DNA of 46,454 nt from an uncultured Clostridia bacterium. GTDB taxonomy: Bacteria; Bacillota; Clostridia; Oscillospirales; Butyricicoccaceae. A program made the position numbers and the translations under genes. Positions 38,352-46,325 of this stretch are shown here, piece after piece. The stretch covers positions 1-46,454 of the forward strand of contig CANSNO010000007.1 of NCBI GenBank assembly GCA_947648385.1, in the 5' to 3' direction. The notes under the pieces were generated by a model that was not told where the DNA came from, ran no database searches, and worked only from the letters and a program-made list of their open reading frames with translations. Numbering within the stretch: position 1 is the first letter of the stretch; each line of letters starts with the position of its first letter.

Positions 38352-38714
38352 TCACTCCTTCATGGCTCCGCAGGCCTTAAGCCTGTCGATAAGCACGTTA
38401 TAGGCGGCAATCAGTTCCTCGGCCGTCGCCGCGTCGTCCAGTGGCGGCACGCTTTCGGCGGCAAAGGCCAGCTGGCGCTGTCTGCCGCTTTCTTCGCACA
38501 GCACCAGCCTGTCCCCCGTCACGCCCAGCTGATAGCCCTGAATGGTGACGGCGTCAAAATCGCCCCTCGCCGCTCGGGCCGAGGCAATGAGGGCGTTGCC
38601 GCCCTCGGTGCCTATATACAGCTCCTTTGTGTCGGTGCAAAAGCCGGGCATCCTCTCGCTGAGGGCCGGCATGGACCCTTTGACGCCGCCGTAAAGTCTT
38701 ATACTGCCGGCCAT
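38352..38714 (-). CDS. Small phage structural protein with a fibre-attachment-like motif
   Basis: 120 residues. The segment MPALSERMPGFCTDTKELYI and the GTEGGN after it match the short strand motif found at the start of many phage tail-fibre and major-tropism-determinant proteins, where it anchors the fibre. The C-terminal 35 residues are helical (ATAEELIAAYNVLIDRLKAC). It lies four bases before the fibre gene and one base after the upstream gene, so it may be a fibre connector. Confidence 0.6.
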   Translation of the reverse strand: MAGSIRLYGGVKGSMPALSERMPGFCTDTKELYIGTEGGNALIASARAARGDFDAVTIQGYQLGVTGDRLVLCEESGRQRQLAFAAESVPPLDDAATAEELIAAYNVLIDRLKACGAMKE

Positions 38715-38715
38715 A

Positions 38716-38964
38716 TCACATTTCCCTGTTCATACGGGCGTAATCCTCCTCGCCCTTTTCCATGAGGCCGGCGGCATACATATCCTGCCTGTCCGACTGC
38801 TCCAGAACCTCGGCGAACTTGCGCTTTATCATGACCGTCTCGCCGCGCTTTATCAGGCATCCCTCGCCGTTGACGGCCACGAACACGTCCTGACTGTACC
38901 TGTCGTTGTCCCTGAACAGTTTGACGGGCACATATTCCTCCATAATATCTGTCTTTTTGCTCAT
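38716..38964 (-). CDS. Small phage head protein, unrecognised
   Basis: 82 residues, mixed alpha/beta with the segment EYVPVKLFRDNDRYSQDVFV and a helical, acidic C-terminus. No family recognised. Its place directly after the major capsid gene (17 bases) is where head-completion or decoration proteins are usually encoded. AAGGGAGGACAACAAT precedes the ATG. Confidence 0.6.
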   Translation of the reverse strand: MSKKTDIMEEYVPVKLFRDNDRYSQDVFVAVNGEGCLIKRGETVMIKRKFAEVLEQSDRQDMYAAGLMEKGEEDYARMNREM

Positions 38965-38981
38965 ATTGTTGTCCTCCCTTT

Positions 38982-40193
38982 TCAGTTAGGCTCGCCGTCG
39001 AAGGACGAGCAGGTCTCTATCCTTATCATAAAAGGCTCCACAAGCCTCTCGGCCGTTCTGACGGCCTTCCAGCCGCAGCTGGCCCTCTGGTCGAGAGGGT
39101 CTGCCGTGCCGGAGGAGCCGAGCTGCTTGACTATGTGCTGAAGTCCGCCGCCCTGAAGCTCGGTGACTCCATAGGCGTTCTCGCCCAGCACGAGGGTGGA
39201 ATAGACGGCCCTGCCCTCGGCGCCGCCCTCGCCGGGATACACCTTGTCGCCCACGGCGGTGACGGCGGCCCTGTCGAGGGTCAGCTTGGCGGCTCCGGCC
39301 GCGCCGGCCGTGGCCGAAGCTATCTTGTATTTCTCCTCCCCGATGAGGACGAAACGGCCCTCCAGCCCTGCGGCCTCGTCGGCCGTAATGGCCTCGCTGA
39401 CGGGCACTGTTGTCGAGCCTGAAGCGGAAGCTGTCTTGACGGTCAAAACGGAAGTCCCTTCCGTAAGGCCCTCACCCTTGAATATCTTGGCCTCGGTCGT
39501 CTCGACAAACCTGACCCCGGCAATTTTGCCTATCTCCCCCTCGTACATATCCTTGGGGTCGCAATAGGTTTTGACGTTCTGCCACGCCGGATCGTTCATC
39601 AGGTCATAGGCCACGTCGGGATGGATGATGGCCACATAGCTGTCCCCTATCTTCTCGGCGTTCTGGGTCTTGAGGTATCTGGCCGCCTTTCTTATGGCGT
39701 CGACCGTCAGATAGTGGTTGCCGCTCGACTTGCCTCCCTTCAGGGCGGCGCGGGAGGCGACCTGGCCCTCGGCGTACTGGACGTTGGTGCCGCCGTTGAG
39801 GACTTCCCTGGTGATGGTATCCAGCGTGGCTCCGGCCTGGTTGCCCAGAAGCTTGGTGGCCTGGACAAGGTTATTGTCGATGGCCGTCAGCACAAGCATA
39901 TCGGAAAGCTCGATATATCTGCCGTACTGTCTGACGGTGGCCTCGACGGTCGATACGTTGAGCTTCTGCCCGTCGGGGGTGACCCCCTCGGTCAGAGGCG
40001 TCATGGCCTTGGCCAGAGGGCTGTACCTGCGGAACTGAATGGTCTTGCCGCCGTTTTTGGGGATGGGATGCTTCTGGCCGAACTGGTCGTGAACCAGCTT
40101 GGGCACGGCGTTATCTATCAGATAATCGCTGTAAAACACCCTCATCTCGCCCGAAAGGCCGCTGTCTGCCGTTGTGTTTATCATCTGACTCAT
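38982..40193 (-). CDS. Major capsid protein, N4-gp56 family
   Basis: 403 residues, normal for the family. Landmarks: MSQMINTTADSGLSGEMRVF, GGKTIQFRRYSPLAKAMTPL, the VEATVRQYGRYIELSDM segment, IHPDVAYDL and the C-terminal LDQRASCGWKAVRTAERLVE. An insertion rich in A, S and T (about 235-335) resembles an added surface domain. It has an HK97-like fold by family inference and forms the capsid shell. AAAGGAGATAAAGAT precedes the ATG. The preceding gene has scaffold features. Confidence 0.88.
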   Translation of the reverse strand: MSQMINTTADSGLSGEMRVFYSDYLIDNAVPKLVHDQFGQKHPIPKNGGKTIQFRRYSPLAKAMTPLTEGVTPDGQKLNVSTVEATVRQYGRYIELSDMLVLTAIDNNLVQATKLLGNQAGATLDTITREVLNGGTNVQYAEGQVASRAALKGGKSSGNHYLTVDAIRKAARYLKTQNAEKIGDSYVAIIHPDVAYDLMNDPAWQNVKTYCDPKDMYEGEIGKIAGVRFVETTEAKIFKGEGLTEGTSVLTVKTASASGSTTVPVSEAITADEAAGLEGRFVLIGEEKYKIASATAGAAGAAKLTLDRAAVTAVGDKVYPGEGGAEGRAVYSTLVLGENAYGVTELQGGGLQHIVKQLGSSGTADPLDQRASCGWKAVRTAERLVEPFMIRIETCSSFDGEPN

Positions 40194-40211
40194 ATCTTTA
40201 TCTCCTTTTCA

Positions 40212-40637
40212 TTAAAGCTTTATCTCTTCGCCGTGCAGAACCCTTTTGACGATATCGGCGCGGTCTTCCTTTGACATACCCGAGGCGCCCGACGTAAAGG
40301 GGGCCGAACGCGAGGCCGCAACGCCGTTTTCCATGACCCTGCCGGAGTTTTCGGCCAAACGCCACAGCGCCCTCTTTTCGCTCTCAAGGGCCACGCGCTC
40401 CTTTATCTCCTCCAAATTGGCCGCCTCAAAGGCCGTTTTGAAATCGAGACCGGCCCTGAGCAGCTTTTTCATCACGGGCTGCTTCATGGCGCTCCCGACG
40501 TCCATATCGGGATAAAGCTGACAGACCTCCTCAAAGCCCTCTCTCCACTGCTCGGCCTTTCCTACCGCCTGTCTCGACCTGCGGAGCATCTGCTCCTCCG
40601 CCCTTTTGCCAAGGGACGCGTCATTCTGTCTTTCCAT
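40212..40637 (-). CDS. Scaffolding-like protein
   Basis: 141 residues, highly charged and helical (RAEEQMLRRSRQAVGKAEQW, EEIKERVALESEKRALWRLA), with no catalytic motif. Position between portal and major capsid and composition fit an internal scaffold that guides head assembly. The ATG at 40637 is favoured for the GGAGAGG before it; it overlaps the portal stop by 17 bases. An upstream in-frame ATG at 40658 has a poorer site. Confidence 0.7.
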   Translation of the reverse strand: MERQNDASLGKRAEEQMLRRSRQAVGKAEQWREGFEEVCQLYPDMDVGSAMKQPVMKKLLRAGLDFKTAFEAANLEEIKERVALESEKRALWRLAENSGRVMENGVAASRSAPFTSGASGMSKEDRADIVKRVLHGEEIKL

Positions 40638-42183
40638 GCTCTTCCTCTCCTTCTTCATGATTTGAAATATATTCCTTCACCCTTTCCTTTCCCTCAAAAT
40701 CCATCAGCTCCAGCGCGCCCAAAGCCTGCCTTTTCAGCTCGGGCTTAAAGAAGCCCAGCCTGTAAAGCTCCTTGGCCAGCTCGTTCTGGCTTATTCTGGC
40801 AAAGGGATTCTTTTTCTGCGCCGTCACCGATATGTCGAACACCGGCCTGCGGCGGCCCTTTATTCCCCTGTTGTGATAGGTGACAAAGCTTCGGCCGTCG
40901 GCTCCCGTCACGCGAAAGCATCTGGCCCCGTCGTAAAACTGCCTTATCAGTTCTATCATGAGCTGTCCTATCCTGCTGTAGGCACGGTAGCCGGCCGATA
41001 TCATATCACGGCTGGTCTTGTTTCCGGCCTCCTGAAGGGCCGATATGGCCGATGCCGCCGTCACGCCCGAGTTGACGCCGCCCGAGGAGAAGTCCCTGTT
41101 GGAGGAGGTCTCTTTAAGCTCCTCTATCTTGAGCTGCTGCACCCTTATATAGGCGTCGGATACGGGATAGGGCGTTATGGGTCTCAGCCTCTCCTCATTT
41201 ATGGCCCCCTCCACATGGACGATTGGCCTGTCCCAGTCGAGGAACTCCTCCTCGTTTATGCCGGCCGCTCTGGCGGCGAAATATCTGGGGCGCGAGGCCA
41301 TGAGGGAGCTTTCCATGATGTTTTTCCCCAGCCTGTCGATATACTCCTGGGGGTTCTTTGTCACGGCTATATAGCCAAAGCCCACAGGCTGTCCCTCGAC
41401 GGGAAACAGGGTGTCGAACACCACGGGATAAAGCCCGTGCTCATACCAGCCCCTGTCCTTATAGGTGGGGTCAAGCTCGCTGGCATAAAGCGCCCTGTCT
41501 CCGGCGAACTTGCATATATGCAGTCTGCCTTTATCCTTGTAATACCAGTCGACGACGGTCACCTTGTCGTCCCTCTCCCTTGTCTGGGTAACGACGTCGA
41601 TGATGTCTCCCACGCCCTTGGCCGAACCGGGGAAGGCCTCCTCCAGCTCGCTCCTCTCCCACCTGTGGGCGATAAAGAGGTTCCTGCTCTGCTGGATATC
41701 GGTTATTCCCGGCTCCCAAAAGATGTTCAGCAGGTCTATCGTCGATATGTCGATGTCTCCGCGCCCGTCCTCCAGGGCCTTGTTCCAAAACACGCCGTAG
41801 GCCGCCGTGCCGTGCTTGAGCTTGTACCACCATGCGTCGGAATAAACCTGCTCGAAATTTCCCCTTTCCATAATGGCCGGTATGATTTTTGAAAGGGCCT
41901 CGGCGTCCTTTATGTCCCCCGGCTCACGGGGCAATACGGCCGGGCTGGGCATACTGTCCATGGCGTCGGCGTGCTTGTTGGCGATGTTGTTGAAAAGCCA
42001 TGCCGAGGCCGGATTTCTCTCCTCCCCCTCGCCGCCAAAGACCTCCCACTGCCTCAGCTGCCACCAAAGCTCCTCCTCCTTCAGCCTGGCCTCAAGGGGA
42101 GCCTTGGCTCTCTTATATTCCCTCAGCAGGCCGACGGCCTCCTCCAGCCTCTCCTTGGGAAACTCCCTGTCGATAATTACCAC
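40621..42183 (-). CDS. Portal protein (podovirus type)
   Basis: 520 residues. Shows the portal core: ASAWLFNNIANKHADAMDSM near the start, AYGVFWNKALEDGRGDIDIS, FGYIAVTKNPQEYIDRLGKN and a helical C-terminal part (NKTSRDMISAGYRAYSRIGQ). It forms the dodecameric ring through which DNA enters the head, and is the docking site for terminase. The start is unusual: the only start-like codon is GTG at 42183, which touches the AAGGA ribosome site; ATT at 42177, with proper spacing, is an alternative. The terminase gene ends five bases earlier. Confidence 0.85.
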   Translation of the reverse strand: MVIIDREFPKERLEEAVGLLREYKRAKAPLEARLKEEELWWQLRQWEVFGGEGEERNPASAWLFNNIANKHADAMDSMPSPAVLPREPGDIKDAEALSKIIPAIMERGNFEQVYSDAWWYKLKHGTAAYGVFWNKALEDGRGDIDISTIDLLNIFWEPGITDIQQSRNLFIAHRWERSELEEAFPGSAKGVGDIIDVVTQTRERDDKVTVVDWYYKDKGRLHICKFAGDRALYASELDPTYKDRGWYEHGLYPVVFDTLFPVEGQPVGFGYIAVTKNPQEYIDRLGKNIMESSLMASRPRYFAARAAGINEEEFLDWDRPIVHVEGAINEERLRPITPYPVSDAYIRVQQLKIEELKETSSNRDFSSGGVNSGVTAASAISALQEAGNKTSRDMISAGYRAYSRIGQLMIELIRQFYDGARCFRVTGADGRSFVTYHNRGIKGRRRPVFDISVTAQKKNPFARISQNELAKELYRLGFFKPELKRQALGALELMDFEGKERVKEYISNHEEGEEEHGKTE

Positions 42184-42187
42184 TCCT

Positions 42188-43624
42188 TTATCTTATATTT
42201 CCTATCCTCATGGCGTCATAGCGCCCGTATTCCAGCGGACTGTCCCCTATGGGCAAGGCCTTTTTGACGGTGGGCGGCGTGATGGGCCTTTCCATCAGCA
42301 CATAGCGGCACTCGTCATATATATGGTCCTCGCCGTCCGTGTCGATATCCTCCACGTTTACGCTGTCGTATATAAGGGACGGCACGGTGCGGATAAAGCT
42401 CCGACAGCTTGAAAAGACATAAAGCATGGGGCGTCCGTCCCCGTCAAAGCTCAGGCGGTGGTGAAGCTGCATCTTTCCGGCGATGCGCTTGTTGTCACCC
42501 CTGTCGAAATAAATCCCCTCCCTCTCCATCATGGCGGCCACGCTTTCGCCGCGGCTCTCGTCGAAGATGGAGGGGTCGGCTATGCCTCTTACGGGCCGCC
42601 CCCTGAGATTGGGGTCGTCCTTTTCTATCTCCTTTATAGCGCGGGCTATCCTCGCCGGCTCCCACCTGACCCCCTCGTTGGGAGTTCCCGTACAGCCGTA
42701 AAGCTCCCTTATCCTGTACACTCTCCCCTCCCTGTCGACGGCGTACCAGCCGACCGAAAAGGGCCTTGTGTATCCGAAGTCGAAGCCCCTGTAAAGGCTC
42801 CAGTCGCGCGGCACCAGAAAGGGGGCTATGACATGGCTTCCCCTGCGGCTCTCATAGCCGCTCGGATTGTTGCGCCACTCGGTGAACACCTGACCGCTGA
42901 AGGAATCCCAGTCGCCGTAAAGCAGCGCCTTTTTCTCGGCCTCGGGAAGCATCGAAAGCCTGAAGGCATAGTCGGGGTCTCTCTCCATCAATATCCTGTT
43001 GTCGAATACCGTGGAGGGAACAAATACCCTGCCCTGCCTTTTGACCTGTCGGCCGCCGTTGGGCAAAACCAGCTCGGTCTCCTGCCAGACGGTGGTCATG
43101 GGTGGAGCCGGCGTTATAAACCTCTCCTTTACCCATCCGTGACCTCTGCCCCCCGGGTTGGCCGTGGCTCTGATATAGCATCTTGTCCCCTCGCCGCCCG
43201 GGCGGCATCTGGAGAACATATAGCTGTATTCCTCCCACGAGAACTGGGTCAGCTCGTCAAAGGCTATATAGTCGAACCTCTTGCCCTGATAATTTATCCG
43301 GTCCTCGCTGTGCTGCATGGAGCCGAAATATATCTTGGCTCCCGAGGGAAAAGTCCAGAAATGTCCGCCGCCGTTATATTTTGCCCCTTTCGCCGCCGCC
43401 GGAAAAAGCTCGGCGCTTCTGTCCACAAGCTGGGAGAGCTGGGGAAAGGTCTTTCGCAGTATCAGCCCCCTGTAGCCGGGCAGGTGTATCTGTCTAAGGC
43501 TCTCGGCCAAAAGGGCGTCGCTTTTGCCTCCTCCGGCGGCTCCGCCGTAAAGGGCCTCGAACTCGCCCCTCTCCATAAAGCGCCTCTGTCTCTCCTGGGG
43601 CCGCCATATAATGCTACTGGCCAT
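42188..43624 (-). CDS. Terminase large subunit
   Basis: 478 residues. N-terminal ATPase with Walker A GGAAGGGKS (27-35), Walker B DYIAFDE (118-124) and a coupling motif ATANPGG. The C-terminal RNase-H-like nuclease has acidic residues in RGFDFGYTRP (about 280), GIADPS (about 350) and DTDGEDHIYDE (about 431). All expected catalytic acids are present, so the enzyme looks functional. It pumps DNA into the head and cuts it. ATG overlaps the end of the preceding gene by 11 bases. Confidence 0.93.
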   Translation of the reverse strand: MASSIIWRPQERQRRFMERGEFEALYGGAAGGGKSDALLAESLRQIHLPGYRGLILRKTFPQLSQLVDRSAELFPAAAKGAKYNGGGHFWTFPSGAKIYFGSMQHSEDRINYQGKRFDYIAFDELTQFSWEEYSYMFSRCRPGGEGTRCYIRATANPGGRGHGWVKERFITPAPPMTTVWQETELVLPNGGRQVKRQGRVFVPSTVFDNRILMERDPDYAFRLSMLPEAEKKALLYGDWDSFSGQVFTEWRNNPSGYESRRGSHVIAPFLVPRDWSLYRGFDFGYTRPFSVGWYAVDREGRVYRIRELYGCTGTPNEGVRWEPARIARAIKEIEKDDPNLRGRPVRGIADPSIFDESRGESVAAMMEREGIYFDRGDNKRIAGKMQLHHRLSFDGDGRPMLYVFSSCRSFIRTVPSLIYDSVNVEDIDTDGEDHIYDECRYVLMERPITPPTVKKALPIGDSPLEYGRYDAMRIGNIR

Positions 43625-44066
43625 CGATTTCCTCCCTTTCGGGTATGATGACCAGCCCGCTCACGGCCTCCTCGCCGCCCGACGCCTGCCCCAACAGGGA
43701 GCGCTTCAGCGCCTCCAGCTCTCTGAGGGTCTTGACAGCCTCTCCCATCGACTTGAAATCGCATTTGTCCATGACATATTCCTCGGTCACCGTGTCCTTA
43801 TCCCTCTTTTCGCTGACGATATACCTTTTGAACTGGTCCTCGTCCTTTAAGGCCCTCACCATGGCCTTTTCGGCCAGCTCGGCCGCCCTGAGCTGACGCT
43901 CAAACCCCGTTTTTACCTTTTTTATCTCTACACCTCCCTCGCCCTCCTTCCCTCCCGTACTCTCTATGTCCTCTCCCCAATGGCGGCAAGGGCCGCCCTC
44001 CCTGACGGTATCGACGCATCTCATACATCCGTCGCAAAGTCCGCCGTATTTACAGGCAAAAGACAT
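43614..44066 (-). CDS. Small-terminase-like protein with an N-terminal cysteine cluster
   Basis: 150 residues. The C-terminal half (QFKRYIVSEKRDKDTVTEEY, DFKSMGEAVKTLRELEALKR, SLLG) resembles small terminase subunits of Gram-positive phages, which recognise the packaging site. The N-terminus adds CKYGGLCDGCMRCVDTVREG and PCRHWG, with cysteines at about 5, 11, 14, 17 and 27 and a histidine at 29, a likely zinc site. The ATG at 44066 has AAGGAGGG; upstream in-frame codons run into the operator region. First gene of the operon. Confidence 0.65.
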   Translation of the reverse strand: MSFACKYGGLCDGCMRCVDTVREGGPCRHWGEDIESTGGKEGEGGVEIKKVKTGFERQLRAAELAEKAMVRALKDEDQFKRYIVSEKRDKDTVTEEYVMDKCDFKSMGEAVKTLRELEALKRSLLGQASGGEEAVSGLVIIPEREEIDGQ

Positions 44067-44085
44067 AATTTCCCTCCTTGAAATG

Positions 44086-44185
44086 ACTTCGGAAATCCTG
44101 TATACTATGGAATATAGGGAAATAACCATGTAAATTACTTCGTATTTCCGAAGTGTGATTTTAATATACTACGGTTTTCCGAAAC
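44086..44185. promoter_or_regulatory. Three operator-like sites between the cassette and its XRE repressor
   Basis: O2 is ACTTCG-TATTTC-CGAAGT (44137-44154), a perfect 6-bp inverted repeat with a 6-base spacer. O3 is ACTACG-GTTTTC-CGAAAC (44168-44185), same layout with two changes. O1 has one intact half, ACTTCG (44086-44091), with a degenerate second half. O2 and O3 centres are 31 bp apart, close to three DNA turns. This is the pattern expected for cooperative binding by a dimeric XRE repressor controlling both directions. A clear promoter could not be assigned. Confidence 0.65.
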
Positions 44186-44248
44186 AGTCAATGCTTTTTG
44201 TCAATTTTAGTCGAATTAAATCGAAATTTGTGAAAGGTGTACAAATAT

Positions 44249-44605
44249 ATGTATGATATTTTTGAAAGACTTATGAAAGAACGAGGCCTGACGGCCTACC
44301 GCGTCTCCCTTGACACCGGTATCTCCCAGGCCACCTTAAGCGATTGGAAGCACGGGCGCAGTGTTCCCAAGCTGGACAAGCTCCGAAAACTGGCCTCGTA
44401 TCTCGGCGTCTCCCTGTCCTATCTGATGGGAGAGGAGGAGAGCCAGTCCAAAAAAGAGAACAGACCCACCGACGAGGAGATAAAAAGGTTTCTTTTCGGC
44501 GACGCCGAAGTCACCGACGAGCTTTACGAGCAGCTCAAGGCCTACGCCAAGTTTTTAAAGGAGCAGACCGACCGTGAGCTTGCCGAGCGAGATAAAAACA
44601 AATAA
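44249..44605 (+). CDS. XRE-family (Cro/CI-type) transcription repressor
   Basis: 118 residues. A helix-turn-helix in about 5-60 (MKERGLTAYRVSLDTGISQA, TLSDWKHGRSVPKLDKLRKL, ASYLGVSLSYLMG) matches the HTH_3/XRE pattern. The C-terminal half is helical and charged, without the LexA-type Ser-Lys protease dyad, so RecA-driven cleavage is unlikely. ATG at 44249 is chosen for AAAGGTG nine bases upstream. It is divergent from the cassette across three operator-like sites and is its probable repressor. Confidence 0.88.
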   Translation: MYDIFERLMKERGLTAYRVSLDTGISQATLSDWKHGRSVPKLDKLRKLASYLGVSLSYLMGEEESQSKKENRPTDEEIKRFLFGDAEVTDELYEQLKAYAKFLKEQTDRELAERDKNK

Positions 44606-44606
44606 A

Positions 44607-44642
44607 AACAGCGTCTTTTTCCGTGAGGAAAAAGACGCTGTT
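44607..44642. terminator. Bidirectional terminator between the XRE and MATE genes
   Basis: AACAGCGTCTTTTTCC, loop GTGA, GGAAAAAGACGCTGTT. On the minus strand the stem is followed by TTTATTTGTTTTTA, so it serves the MATE gene well; it also follows the XRE stop by one base. Confidence 0.85.
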
Positions 44643-44673
44643 AAGTTTTATAACTTATTTAATTATTCATTTG

Positions 44674-44729
44674 CAACTATATTGCTCATCCACATATCAA
44701 CTATATTGCTCATCCACATATCGCTCTTG
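44674..44729 (-). repeat. Relic of the original MATE 3' end: 24-bp tandem duplication plus 8 bp
   Basis: CAACTATATTGCTCATCCAC followed by ATAT occurs twice in tandem (44674-44697 and 44698-44721). On the minus strand each unit encodes DMWMSNIV in frame, and the sequence then reads ANE and stop. Bases 44698-44729 are repeated exactly at 44868-44899 inside the present MATE gene. Confidence 0.85.
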
Positions 44730-44867
44730 TTCCCCAAAAAGTCTGCGACTTTTCGAGGACCCCATTTATTTTATAGCCTCCGGTCGGCAAAGCCTCCCTT
44801 CGGCGTTGCGCCGGACTGCCGGCGCGGCGCTCAAGCGCCGTCAATCGCGATATGACCTATTTCTCCG
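44730..44867 (-). mobile_element. Family 2 element (copy B) inserted in the MATE gene tail
   Basis: A 138-bp non-coding element flanked by identical 32-bp direct repeats (44698-44729 and 44868-44899) that come from the MATE gene. On the minus strand it reads GGCGCTTGAGCGCCGCGCC, then GGAGGCTTTGCCGACCGGAG, and ends near TTTTTGGGGAAC, matching copy A at 4941-5057. It gives the gene a new end: three codons (Ala-Glu-Lys) and a TAG. Whether the direct repeats are a long target duplication or recombination by-product cannot be told. Confidence 0.7.
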
Positions 44868-46248
44868 CAACTATATTGCTCATCCACATATCGCTCTTGA
44901 CGAGGAAGAAGCCGAATATGGCCTTGACCAGCTCAAGCCCCTGCACCATGGTATACATAAGCGTCACGGGCATTGCCGTCATGTGAGCGGCGTAAAGGGT
45001 GGGCGGCAGTATGACAAGCCAGATAAAGCCGCTGTCCGAAATAAAGGTTATAAAAGACTTTCCTCCCGAGCGCAATGTAAAATAACAGCTGTGGTTAAAG
45101 GCCATTATTGGCAGCGCCACGGCCGACAGCCTGAGGAACACGGCCGCCAGCTCCCTGACGTCGTCGGTCGTCTTGTACATGGCCGGGAACAGGGGCGCCA
45201 CGATAAACATGATTGCCCCGACTATAACGCAGAGGAAAACCGACGCGGCTATAAGCTTGTTGTCCTTGTCCTTGGCCTCCTCCATCTTGCCGGCCCCCAG
45301 AAGATTGCCGACGATAATGGCAATCGAGTTGCCGCTGGCGAAAAGCACTATTTTGAAAAGGTTGGTCAGCGTCGACGATATGTTAAAGGCCGCTATGGCC
45401 GAAAGTCCCCTTGTGGAATAGCACTGGGTTATCATGGTTGTGCCCACCGAGAAAAGCGCCTCGTTCATCAGCAGGGGCCAGCCCTTGGCGATTATCCTTT
45501 TGGCCAGAGGGGCCGAAACGGTAAACCTGCCGTATATCCCCTCGATAAACCTGTTTTTCTCCTTATGGGTGTGTGTCCAGAATATGACTATAAAGGTCTC
45601 GACAAATCTGGAGATGACGGTTGCCGTCGCGGCTCCGGCGGCGCCCAGCCTGGGGAAGCCCAGATGGCCGAATATCAAAAGCCAGTTGAAGGTGAAGTTG
45701 ACCAGCACGGCCGTAACCCCGGCCTTCATGGGCAGGACGGTCTCCCCCGTCTCTCGCAGGGTGGAGACATACACATTGTTTACGGCAAAGGGAATGAGGC
45801 CGATTATCATTATTTTCAGATATTTCCGTCCCTCGGCCAACGTCACCGCCAGGTCGCCCGAGCCCTCCGACTGGTGCAGGTAAAGGGATATAAGCTGACT
45901 GTCCCATATCAGAAAGGCCGTTACGAACGCGGCGCACAGAACGCCCACCACCATCAGCTTAAAGCGGAAGGTCTGGCGCACGCCGTCGGGGTTGCCGGCC
46001 CCATGGAACTGGGCGCAGAATATGCCTGCTCCCGATATGCCGCCGAAAACGCAGAGGTTGAAAACCATTATAAGCTGGTTTGATATGGCGACGCCCGACA
46101 TGGGCTCGGTGCCGAGCTGCCCCACCATGATGTTGTCAAGCATATTGACAAAATTGGTTATGCCGTTTTGAATTATCATGGGTATGGCGATGAGCAGAAC
46201 CATTTTATAAAAGGCCTTGTCGCCTATAAACTTTTTTGCCGGAGACAT
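44857..46248 (-). CDS. MATE family multidrug/sodium antiporter
   Basis: 463 residues with 12 predicted helices in two repeats, normal for MATE transporters, which export drugs or metabolites in exchange for sodium or protons. Landmarks are the N-terminal PMIIQNGITNFVNMLDNIMV with GTEPMSGVAISNQ, and LGAAGAATATVISR in the first half. ATG at 46248 is chosen for GGGAGGT six bases upstream; an in-frame TTG two codons earlier abuts it. The C-terminal residues are supplied by the inserted element at 44730-44867, replacing an older tail with a duplicated DMWMSNIV. The change is past the last helix, so function is probably kept. Confidence 0.92.
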   Translation of the reverse strand: MSPAKKFIGDKAFYKMVLLIAIPMIIQNGITNFVNMLDNIMVGQLGTEPMSGVAISNQLIMVFNLCVFGGISGAGIFCAQFHGAGNPDGVRQTFRFKLMVVGVLCAAFVTAFLIWDSQLISLYLHQSEGSGDLAVTLAEGRKYLKIMIIGLIPFAVNNVYVSTLRETGETVLPMKAGVTAVLVNFTFNWLLIFGHLGFPRLGAAGAATATVISRFVETFIVIFWTHTHKEKNRFIEGIYGRFTVSAPLAKRIIAKGWPLLMNEALFSVGTTMITQCYSTRGLSAIAAFNISSTLTNLFKIVLFASGNSIAIIVGNLLGAGKMEEAKDKDNKLIAASVFLCVIVGAIMFIVAPLFPAMYKTTDDVRELAAVFLRLSAVALPIMAFNHSCYFTLRSGGKSFITFISDSGFIWLVILPPTLYAAHMTAMPVTLMYTMVQGLELVKAIFGFFLVKSDMWMSNIVAEK

Positions 46249-46325
46249 TTTCAAACCTCCCTCTCTCTTTCGTCAGCGCGTACCGCTGATTATATCACAA
46301 ATAAATATAACAGTCAACGAGGCAT

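Larger units (their letters stand above)
33247..44605. mobile_element. Compact podovirus-like structural cassette (prophage, satellite or domesticated particle)
   Basis: Thirteen minus-strand genes (44066 down to 33247) encode a packaging motor, a head and a short tail, with a divergent XRE repressor and operator sites at 44086-44185. Genes overlap or are separated by a few bases, all frames are open and most ribosome sites are good. There is no integrase, excisionase, replication protein, endolysin or tape measure anywhere in the window, and no direct repeats were found that bracket the unit. Host genes stand on each side: an RpiR regulator on the left, a MATE pump on the right. Codon preference looks like that of the host genes, which suggests long residence. 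See the individual genes for evidence. Confidence 0.8.

Noticed and set aside
44698..44899. 32-bp direct repeats as attachment sites of the phage cassette.
   Set aside because: Both copies lie on the same side of the cassette and bracket only the 138-bp repeat element. No matching copy was found near 33200.
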